A stretch of 64,000 nt of DNA from the NCBI GenBank assembly GCA_028386065.3, contig JAKUCV010001993.1, positions 1 through 64,000 on the forward strand, given 5' to 3'. This DNA comes from Turnera subulata. Lineage: Eukaryota; Streptophyta; Magnoliopsida; Malpighiales; Passifloraceae. Made by a program: the position numbers and the translations under genes. Below are positions 55,612 through 64,000 of this stretch, piece after piece (position 1 is the stretch's first letter; every line of letters begins with the position of its first letter). Under the pieces are notes generated by a model, which was given only the letters and a program-made list of their open reading frames with translations, was not told the DNA's origin and ran no database searches.

Positions 55612-55792
55612 GAATGTCATTGCACCTTAGATAGAATACGCTTAGGAAGTACTGCCTCGTTAAAAACCTTACCAAGAAAAACCCAGTGGGACAAAAACTT
55701 GGTGAAGGAAAAAAGAGTGCAGTGCGTATTCTACTCCCCCTGATTTTGGCATCCCTTGATATCTCGAATCCTCCATAAACCAATCCTCTTCA

Positions 55793-56071
55793 TCAATTCT
55801 TCAAAAGTTGTAGTAGGAACTGATTTTGTAAATAAATCTGCCAGATGTCACTTGAATGATTCTTGATGTATCCTCCCTTCAATTGGGCAATGCAGCTAGC
55901 ATTATCTTCATAAATCGTCATTGGAACATCTTCCTCGCTAACTAATCCATATGAATCTTGACTATGCTGCATCATCGATCTTAGCCAAGCACATTCTCGG
56001 CTAACTTCATGTATGAACACAATTTCTCCATTATTTGAAGAGGCAACAACGATACTTTGTTTTCTGGTCAC
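55793..56071 (-). pseudogene. Copia RNase H remnant
   Basis: Minus-strand frame with TRKQSIVVASSNNGE, ECAWLRSMMQHSQDSYGL and MTIYEDNASCIAQLKGGYIK, the copia RNase H block order. The normal upstream and downstream parts are lost to stops. Confidence 0.85.
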
Positions 56072-56712
56072 AATGATACTTTATGTATCTGCCTGTGCTT
56101 TATGTGGATCAAATAAAAGACCTACATCTGCAAAACCAACTAGATGCACCTTGGCCTCACAAGGTTAAAATAATTCCATATACCAAGATAATAGAATATG
56201 TATTTATATATTATATTCCAATATAAATACGTTAGAGCAAAATTATATTTTGCAAATAAATTTATAGCAAAAGCTTCAGGCTTTATGTTACTAGCAAGAT
56301 AAATTGCACTTAAATAGGGTACTTCAGGACCAATCTAATTCTTTATGAGATTTTTTATCATAGCATGGCATCTGGAAGCTTCTCCAGGAGTTCCAATAAT
56401 ATTTAAATTACAAAAACACATATGAATTATCAACATAAGCAAAAATAAATTCATGCACATACTTTATACTATGCACACGCAAATTGGTTTAAACCATCAA
56501 TTTAACTTAATTTTGTATATTCCCGGGAATTAGTTGCTTCAAGCAACTTGAATTCTTCAGGGATTCTCTTATATACGTCATGATATAGGGATCCATAGAA
56601 ATATAGGCTGTAAGGGCAACTATTAGATGTGTTTCTAGTTTTTCATATTATGCCAGACTTATCAAAAATAATTGCATCCACCACAAGGAAGTATATCTCC
56701 TCACAATTAATA

Positions 56713-56907
56713 TCAAGTCGTTTGGGTAAAACCTTGTGCGATAAGCCATGCTTTGAATTTCTCTATTATGATTTCCTTTTTGCACAAATACCCATTTTTC
56801 AATCGACTGGTTCTACACCATCTGGTGTATGGACTACAGGTCCGGAAAATATCTTGCTTCACTTGCGAGTCTAACACAGCCTTAATCATGCTTCTCAATT
56901 TGACCAA
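56713..56907 (-). pseudogene. Copia RT remnant
   Basis: Minus strand: SRLKNGYLCKKEIIIEKFKA followed by AQGFTQ, equivalent to the K-ARLVAQGF region of copia RT. The frame is otherwise broken. The region 56910-58780 on the minus strand should hold integrase and gag, but I find only decayed sequence. Confidence 0.7.
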
Positions 56908-58798
56908 TCATTCTACGTCTACATTGACCACTAGATGTAGGTTCATGATCCTCATTTTATTTAGCGCTATATTATAAATAAAACAAATATTCCGTCGACG
57001 GTTATTTCACATCGGTTCCATCACATTCCTGACACTGTAATTGAGATCTCATCATTTTCATTTATTTCAGATACCTGTGTTACTTCTGGAACTTTATCAG
57101 TTGTGTCTGAAGACCTCTTCTGGAGGACATTTAATATGAACCTCTACTGGAGGCCATCTTTTCTAACTGGGGCCATCTTATCTCTTTTGCTCCTTTCTCT
57201 CTATCGAGAATTTTGTTTTCTTTTGGAACCGAGTATATTCTACGCTTCTTGCGTACTTTAGATTCATTTGCATACTATTCTTGTTCTTCTGGAACATTAA
57301 TTTGAACAGGAGCATTTGCAGCTGGTATACAAGATTTGGTCACTTTATGTGTCTGGCACTTGCATATCAATTTTCCTACAAATGAATCATCTTTTGAACT
57401 TCAGGTTCACACTAATTTGTTTGAGGATCAACAACTATATATTGATAATATATTTCAATAATATCTTGATCCAGCTGCTTACTTTCTCCCCCTGATGTTG
57501 GGGAAACTCTATCGTCAAATTAACAAATCTCCAATCGTTAGTCAATGGTTTCAATTACTTTGTAATTGATGGAGATTTTTATACCCAACATCTATTCCCA
57601 ACCTTCTTTAAGGACCATATTTCCTATACTGTGGTGGAGCATTATATACTGTATAACCAACGGTCCGAAGATGGGAGTTACTAGGTTCGTGACCATGAAC
57701 CAATTAAATGGGGAGACCTTATGATAACTTGTTGGCTTGATGCACACAAGTGTTGTTGCATATAAAATACCATTTTCTCAAACAGTAATATTTCATTAAT
57801 AATGGTCCTGCAATTAATTATCAATATTCCCCCAGATCTATTTTGGTTTATTTCCAATGATATACATTATCCATTGAAGAAATATACCAGCATTATCTAG
57901 ACATATAGTCTAATAACATAAGTAGGGATATGTACCCGCAAGTGGCTTAATCATCAAAATAAGTGCGCACAATGCCAACTTGCGTCACACAATAGACCAT
58001 CTAGTCGATGCATCGTAAAAATTACCTAGATGGTCAACACAGCAGATTTATTAGTCCGTATACATGTCCCTGAATTATTTCTAAACTTGCTGGTGATTCT
58101 AGGCCAATCTCATCTTAGGAAGGCCGTATAATTAATTCCGCAGCAAACAAACACGTGGAAATTCATTGATTGTAAAACTTCTGGTTTTTCAATGAATGAC
58201 CAAATAAATTTCGTGCATCACTATTGACCTGGGATGGCCCATTCCGGTCATGCCAAACAATAAGTCCATGTACCAACTTCAAATTGGTGCCAGCTTCAGG
58301 CTGCTATTTATGTGCCAGCTTCAGGCTGGATATAACAACTTAGGAAAATTATTTACCAGCTTTTGGCTGGTGCATAGAAGCTATAAATCACATATCTATC
58401 AGCCAACTTCTAGTTGGTCTCAGCTGCGGGCTGTGCAAACTGTGTATTTAAACACTTAAAATTGCTAGCTTCCGGCTAGTGCATTCCAGCATCTGGCTGG
58501 ATATGGTTAGTTTCAATTACTCAATTGCTAGCTTTAGGCTGCAATACATATGTCAATATTAAGCTTATTTCTGCCACTCATGTCGGAAAAGATCAGAATT
58601 ATTGAGCAATAATTAAAGTAGTGGCAAACTTTTCCAAAAACAAAACCTCGAAGATTGAAAGCTTTGGAGTTTATCTGACAAATAATGCAAAGTTTTTAAT
58701 TACCGAAAAATCTTCTGGATCTTTTCGGAGACAGGAAAAGAGTCCACATTTGAAAAAATGACACCTAGCTGTCTAATCTCAGACTATAAGAAGGGGAG

Positions 58799-59527
58799 GT
58801 GGTTGAGACAGGAAGATGCAGAAAACTCAACAAGACAAGAAAAATTCCTTCCCCAGCTACTGTTTTCTTTGTTGAGGGTGCCTCTCTAGGAAGAAGGAAT
58901 AGGTTAGCTTATAGCATAGTGAATGAGCAGCAAGAGGAATTGCCAAATGATCTGGCGAGAATTCCTCGTTTAGTGTTTGTTGATGAACTTTATTCATCTA
59001 GGTTCTTTGTAACTCCTATGGAAGAAACATTCTTCCTAGAGGACCAAAGCAATCTATGGGCTTCCTTTTATGGCTCGGCTAACTCTATTATGTTTTTCAT
59101 ATCTAATAGACTGTAGGAATTTCAGCTAGAGCCTTCATGTCAAATTTTAAATCAAAGCAGTTATTATCAGGTTTCCATGATGGCTCGGAGCGTCCCAAGG
59201 GTGACTGGGTTACCACTTACATGGCCTAAGGTACGACTTCTACTATGGAATTGCAGGGGTGTAGCAAGAAGGTCCCAAGATTTTGTGCGCACCTTAAGGG
59301 ATCTGAAGAATCAGTACAAGCCCAACATGGTACTGATTACTGAGACTTTGTGGCAAGCAGGAGAAAATCATGGTGTAATCCCACTCCGTTTTCCTGCAAC
59401 GAATCGGTTTGAGATACCTGGAGAAAACAACATGGGTGGTATGTGGTTCTCCTGGAATGACAGTGTTAGGGCCAACATCAACAATGAGGCTCAGAGTTTT
59501 AGAGTCAATGTTGTACCCAACAGATAA
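58799..59527 (+). pseudogene. LINE (L1) fragment: end of ORF1 and start of ORF2 endonuclease
   Basis: The second frame starts at about 59177 and shows the AP-endonuclease opening of plant L1 ORF2: VRLLLWNCRGVARRSQDFV, then LRDLKNQYKPNMVLITETLW and GGMWFSWNDSV. The frame before it (58799-59116) is probably the end of ORF1 or spacer; I do not recognise it. The fragment stops abruptly near 59527. It has no poly(A) and no target duplication, and sits inside the decayed copia element. Confidence 0.8.
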
Positions 59528-60871
59528 ATATCTGTATAAACTTATGTATGAGGACAATTCCTCTTTGAATGTTCTCCAGTTATGGATCCATTATCCAATA
59601 ATAATATGCATATTTTCCCTTTGCCATTAAAACCTCATCCAGGGCCGTAAGCACAATTAATTATACTATCTTATTCGCTTCAGGGAATAGAGTAGAGTCA
59701 ATTCAACGGGATCCAAAATAATCTCTTTTATTACTGTAAATGGGGGTTTTTGTACTCTTCAAGAGTAATAGCTCTTCCAGAGCGTAAATATATGATCTTC
59801 TAGATCATAATAAAGCATGTGTTTTTTAGGAACATATTCAAACTTATGCTCTTCTGGAGCGTATTAAATTTTTTTATGTCGAGATTGTACTATCACATGT
59901 TATGTGAAATAGTTGACATCCACACATATAATTCTCCCCTTTAGATGTCAACTTGCATTGTCTTCAGGACAAATGCTTGAGCCATTATTCTAGAAAAGAT
60001 GATAAAATGCTGTAAAGTAAATAAAATAAAATAAAATAGCACATAATAATAAAACTAAAACATAAATTAAAATTATTCAATATATACTGGCTTGCACCTT
60101 CAGGGTAAGCAAGATAATAACAGTATCCATCATCGGATGGTCATACAATATCCACCTTCTGGTGGTCATACAACATCTTTCTTCAATTTTCCTCAAAGAT
60201 CTGTGGGATCTTTTGGCAATAAGACATCCAGTCTTTACTGTATATTCGCTTTTTATTGCGTCTGCCAAACAATTTGCATTTAAAATGCATTCAATGCCCA
60301 TAACAAATTTCTTCCGGAAATTTTAAGGGCCTTCAATTAACATAATTCTAAAATTTAAACGAATAATAGACTTAATTAAAAAATAAATAAACATGGGCCT
60401 TTTATAAATTAGCCAGTCAAAAATAAATAACCGAAAATTAAATACGATGGGCCTTATATGAGCCTAAGAATAACGTAAATGAAATTAAAGCGAATTAAAT
60501 GTAATGGGCCTTGTACGAGCCCAATCAAAACGTAAATGAAAACGAGAAATTAAATATAATGGGCCTTTCCGTAGCCCAATAAATAACAAAAAATTAAAGG
60601 CAATGGGCCTTTTATGAGCCCATTTGTAATTTAAATAAAAACATAAACATAAATTAAATACAAGCATAATAATAGATATAATATACACCTACTCGATAAA
60701 TCTTTCGGTAATAATAATGGCATAATAATAAAGAATATATAATGTATATATGCTTACTCGATAAATCTTTCAGCAATAATAATAGCATAATAATAAGGAA
60801 TGTATAACATATATAGAAAGGATGAAAGTAGTAATAGGAAAAATTTTAGAAATAAATACCTTAATAGAGTA

Positions 60872-60891
60872 GAGACTCGTGTTGATAACGT
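60872..60891 (-). other. Primer-binding region of the minus-strand copia element
   Basis: In the element's sense, CGTTATCAACACGAGTCTC follows the LTR end. This is not the TGGTAGCGGAGC type and suggests an internal-tRNA or other primer. Confidence 0.5.
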
Positions 60892-61379
60892 GTTATAAAA
60901 TTGGGGAAGATTTTCACTATTTGATGGAATAATATAAACTTGATCAAACTTGATCAAGGTAATAATACAACTTTGGTAATAATAATACACTTTTGATAAT
61001 AATATGTAAAAGAGAATAATAAATTTAGATGGAGGGAGAATGGAAGAGAAGTGTATGGAATGAGAAGAGAGTGAAGTTTATGGTAGGTTGTAAGTTTATG
61101 AAAGTGAAGGAATGAAGGGGTATTTATAGTTGGAAATGGGAGGATAAAAACAAATAAGTATGATTAATTTAAAAAGATAAAATCAAAGGGATGTTACGTA
61201 AAGGAACATGATATTAGGATTAGGACAAATACAATTATGGAGGGTAATTAGCCAAAGAGATAATTCCAAATAGAAGTTTGGTGTATGGGTAAAGTATTTA
61301 CCAGAGGTAAATTCGGATATGGTAAAAATGAATTTTACTGGATGGTAACAATGACATTCACCATAATTTATTTATAACA
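60892..61379 (-). repeat. LTR of the minus-strand copia element (5' LTR in its own sense)
   Basis: 488 bp, pair of 55124-55602. Confidence 0.93.
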
Positions 61380-61527
61380 TTCAGTATAATTCTTTTTTAA
61401 TGAAAAAACTCATTTACGTGTAATTAACTAACCAAATAAGGATCCTACGAGCATTTTTCAAGAGTTATACTACCTAAATAAGAATTGCATAAAAATATAA
61501 GAGTTGGGGAAGATATTTTAAGTGACA

Positions 61528-62549
61528 ACCTCAACTAGATTTTATAGCACTGTGGGTATTCAACAATATGCTCTCCATGGATTACTGTTCATCATCTTTC
61601 TCATCCCTTCTCTTCCCCTTCATGCTCTTACTCCCTCAACCCATTAGATTCAGTAACCCATATACAAGTGTCTTACAGAATTAAACAAATCCAAACCCAG
61701 TTATCTGATGTAAGGCTCATCATACTCTTTCTACGGTGGAATTTTGAGCAAATGCACACATTGTGTTCGACGGAATGCTCAAATCTAGTGTAGACTTTAC
61801 TCCTCCCTCTCTAGTGGGTTTGCTTGAGTTCTTTCAGAATCTTTGGAGACTTTCTTTTTAGTATCAAATTCATCTGATTATAGGGTCTTTTTGACCCCAA
61901 GTTTCACTTGTGGTTTTGCGAGAGTTGTATGGGGTTTAGATGTTGTAGTGGCAGCGGTAGAACAGTGATTACCGGAGATGGCAGTGGTAGGAATGACGGT
62001 GACAGCGATGGCGATGGCGCCGATCTTGTTCGGGGCTTGCCTATGGTTGAGCCTCAACTCCCACTTGGTGCCAACGATGATGGGGAGGGCGACACCAAGC
62101 CTAACCCTGTTCGGGTCCTGCTCATGGCTAAGCCTCAACTCTACTCGGTGAAATTTGGTTTAGGAACAAGACATCAAAATTTGTGTTGATTAAAATGCCA
62201 AACTTGAAAGGCATTCATACAACATCATGGAATTTGGGGACCTCGCTGGTATTAATTAATCAGTATCCGATCACCCACTTTTTTTATGATAAGTAAGTCT
62301 AATGTACTTGGCCTACATTTGAACTCTGAGCTGGAAAGAGTTGTCTTCTCCCTGAACCAAGTCTATCTTCTCATTAGTTAAGTGCTTTTTTCTTTTGTGA
62401 CGCTTATTTGGCCAGTTATATTTTGGTCTGTATTTATAATCGAGTTTGTACTTGTTAGGGTAGACATTAGGTTTATATGCTTTGTAATCATGCGTTATTA
62501 TGTTAATGAATGAAATACCCATGCTATTTGACAAAAAAAAAGGAAAAAA
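61528..62549 (+). mobile_element. Retroposed sequence with A-rich tail (LINE or processed copy)
   Basis: Flanked by the 17-bp direct repeat AGATATTTTAAGTGACA (61511-61527) / AGATATTTTAAGTCACA (62550-62566). It ends with an A-rich tail (ACAAAAAAAAAGGAAAAAA) after TTAATGAATGAAATACCC. The 1.0 kb contains a degenerate Gly/Asp-rich stretch (61920-62160) with two imperfect direct repeats (CTATGGTTGAGCCTCAACT / CTCATGGCTAAGCCTCAACT) and no long conserved frame. The tail resembles plant LINE 3' ends. A processed host transcript cannot be excluded. Confidence 0.75.
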
Positions 62550-62601
62550 AGATATTTTAAGTCACAAAAAGCAAGGCCGGAGGGGGAAGGAGCTTCGTGT
62601 G

Positions 62602-63990
62602 CCCAAAATTGGATTTGCACATCGAGATTGTTTCTTGGGTCACTACTGACAGCCGAATAATTGATCAAACGCATGAGTATTTCCGCCATTGGGAAATACC
62701 AGGAAACATTGATAAAAAACATTAGTATCTTATAAAAATATTTTACCAGGATAATAGCTGACAGCCGAATAATTGATCAAACGCATGACCAGGAAACATC
62801 TATATCTGATCAATAACTTTGTTACTAGATCTTTCCGCCATTGGGAAGAAGTATCATTGTCCATAATTAAAGATGGTACTTAACCATGAAAACAATTTGT
62901 CATACAGCTGAGCTGTAATACATTGATGTATAAGCGTACGGGATCACATAAAGGATTCACACACGAAACTGGACAAGCATTGAATTTCCATTAATGGAAA
63001 TTGTACCCATAATTCCTTTTTGTTACAATTAAACCAGAATGATTATTTCTGATCATGTAATTAGGGGGCCAAAAATAGAAAACCTTACTTCTTGTTTTAT
63101 TAACTCTTCCTTTTTGTGTTCTTGTAAATGGAGGTGGTAAAAAAAGCATGGATAGGCGGGGTTGAAGCTTTTTTCTTTTCTTTGATAGAAATATCAAAAG
63201 GGTGAAGGTTCTTCCATGTTCTTGCATTTTTGATATCTATATATTTTTTTTAATTTGGTTTACACTTTAGAACTAGAAAGCTGACAGCAAAACCATCTCC
63301 ACCAAAACAACATTCATAAGAAATGTACATGGGACCAAAATGCTTCCTTAACGTAAATCCAATTTTGAGAATGGGAGGGACAGTGGTCCAGCTACCCCTT
63401 CAGTCAACATTGGCATCTAAGTTTTTAGGCCACCTAGGCCCCCGGGTGCGAATCTGGATGCACGTGAAATTTATTAAATGAAATAAAGATAGAATTAGGG
63501 TATATATAGATATATATTAAACGAAATATCGAGCTTATTAGGATGATTAAAAAAATACTATAACAACAATTCTACGGATTAGTGAACAAAGCAAGTGCCA
63601 AGTGGGGTCTACAGTTCCATGGCGCGACCGGGTCAATCATAATAGCACCACCAAAAGAGCCATCATAACTTTAGAGCGCACCGTCAATGGCACCACAGCC
63701 CAGCAAAATGAACACCACTGCTCTATATGAGTTAATAATCTTCACCAAACTTCTAATACGAGGTTCCCAATCATCACAAATTCGATCGGCAGGTAGCACT
63801 ATTCCCTAGGTTTGGTGGCAGATTGGCTAGCTAAAGCCACAGGATCTAAGTATTTGTTCTGTTAACTGGATCTCCAACCTGCCACCCCCTTTGTATGTTT
63901 TGTGGCAGCGGAACTCTTCCCCTACAGTAACTGCATGAATATCATATATCCACCCGAAAAAAAAGAAGCACTATTCCCTAGGTTCTTAAG
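62602..63990. repeat. Segmental duplication, copy 2
   Basis: Direct counterpart of 51171-53040. It has its own internal duplication of CTGACAGCCGAATAATTGAT (62646 and 62758) and TTCCGCCATTGGGAA, and a LINE tail insertion at 63813-63966. Nothing coding recognised. Confidence 0.85.
63813..63966 (+). mobile_element. Very short 5'-truncated LINE (RNase H C-terminus)
   Basis: 154 bp between the 18-bp direct repeats AGCACTATTCCCTAGGTT (63795-63812 and 63967-63984). The translation starts VADWLAKATGSKY, the end of a plant L1 RNase H domain. It ends in an A-rich tail. Copy 1 of the segmental duplication lacks it (near 53000). Confidence 0.9.
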
Positions 63991-64000
63991 AGGAGGTTGA

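Larger units (their letters stand above)
56270..60213. repeat. Series of micro-hairpins with CTTCNGG core and covarying arms
   Basis: At least 20 short hairpins with a loop of TTCNG type: 56270-56284 (AAAGC/GCTTT), 56533-56547 (GTTGC/GCAAC), 57114-57126, 57141-57153, 57395-57409 (TGAAC/GTTCA), 58291-58303, 58315-58329 (CCAGC/GCTGG), 58355-58371, 58403-58417 (CCAAC/GTTGG), 58421-58433, 58465-58479 (CTAGC/GCTAG), 58486-58500, 59771-59783 (GCTC/GAGC), 59791-59809 (TATGATC/GATCATA), 59848-59860, 59960-59970, 60096-60106, 60127-60140 (CCATC/GATGG), 60152-60165 (CCACC/GGTGG) and 60195-60213 (AAAGATC/GATCTTT). Different arms pair perfectly around the same kind of loop. Confidence 0.85.
55124..61379 (-). 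mobile_element. Decayed Ty1/copia element, minus strand, with LINE fragment inside
   Basis: LTRs 55124-55602 and 60892-61379 (TGTTATAAAATTGGGGAAGA ... TTTATTTATAACA). The target duplication TTCAG (55119-55123 and 61380-61384) is perfect. The minus orientation follows from the inverted PPT at 55603-55611 and from minus-strand RNase H and RT fragments. The internal 5.3 kb is heavily decayed and carries a long series of micro-hairpins. A LINE endonuclease fragment lies at about 58799-59527. Confidence 0.9.

Noticed and set aside
55595..55783. Short minus-strand frame next to the copia LTR
   Set aside because: It covers the PPT and 3' untranslated part of the element; no domain.
1..64000. tRNA, rRNA or organelle-derived inserts
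   Set aside because: I looked for tRNA-like cloverleaf ends, rRNA motifs and plastid/mitochondrial gene patterns and saw none. A tRNAscan and an organelle BLAST would be decisive.

Overview
This is a plant (angiosperm, probably eudicot) nuclear window. The evidence is nested LTR retrotransposons of the Ty3/gypsy and Ty1/copia types, plant-type L1 LINE fragments, MULE and hAT-like DNA elements, and one small cell-wall/vacuolar inhibitor gene. About four fifths of the 64 kb is transposon-derived. Only one gene looks intact: a pectin methylesterase inhibitor/invertase inhibitor-like (PMEI) protein at 18046-18600.

Layout. 1-3546: a minus-strand gypsy pol fragment, a 146-bp-period tandem repeat, a TA microsatellite and a plus-strand chromovirus LTR fragment. 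3547-28753: three tandem copies (A, B, C) of a PMEI locus. Unit A (3547-18831) carries a 0.7 kb hAT-like MITE and a MULE. The MULE (6040-17039, 9-bp target duplication) was itself hit by a 9.8 kb Tekay-like chromovirus (7028-16869). The PMEI gene sits at the end of unit A. Unit B (18832-25841) carries a LINE fragment, a 2.8 kb gag-only LTR element (19900-22679), a LINE tail and a PMEI pseudogene. Unit C (25842-28753) carries a LINE tail and keeps only the promoter region of the gene. 28763-49581: a second MULE of the same family, in the opposite orientation. It was hit by a Sirevirus-like copia element (29391-48994), whose reverse transcriptase gene was in turn hit by a Tork/Angela-like copia element (34522-42849). 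49582-63999: mostly non-coding, with a fresh 290-bp tandem duplication, a diverged segmental duplication (51171-53040 and 62602-63990), LINE insertions with clear target duplications, a retroposed sequence (61528-62549), and a decayed minus-strand copia element (55124-61379).

Almost every insertion boundary can be fixed by target-site duplications, and several by 'empty' sites in the duplicated PMEI units. No transposon protein in the window is intact.

The most unusual observations are these. (1) A 200-bp block differs between the two LTRs of the chromovirus by being the base COMPLEMENT in the same direction, not the reverse complement. No known DNA process does this, so a data artefact or edit must be considered first. 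(2) Four unrelated LTR elements share a non-canonical primer binding site, TGGTAGCGGAGC, which predicts a host initiator tRNA with an altered acceptor stem. (3) Several elements carry arrays of tiny hairpins with a constant core and covarying arms. (4) The gag-only element has an imperfect PBS duplication at both ends that looks like a frozen reverse-transcription error. All identities were judged by eye.
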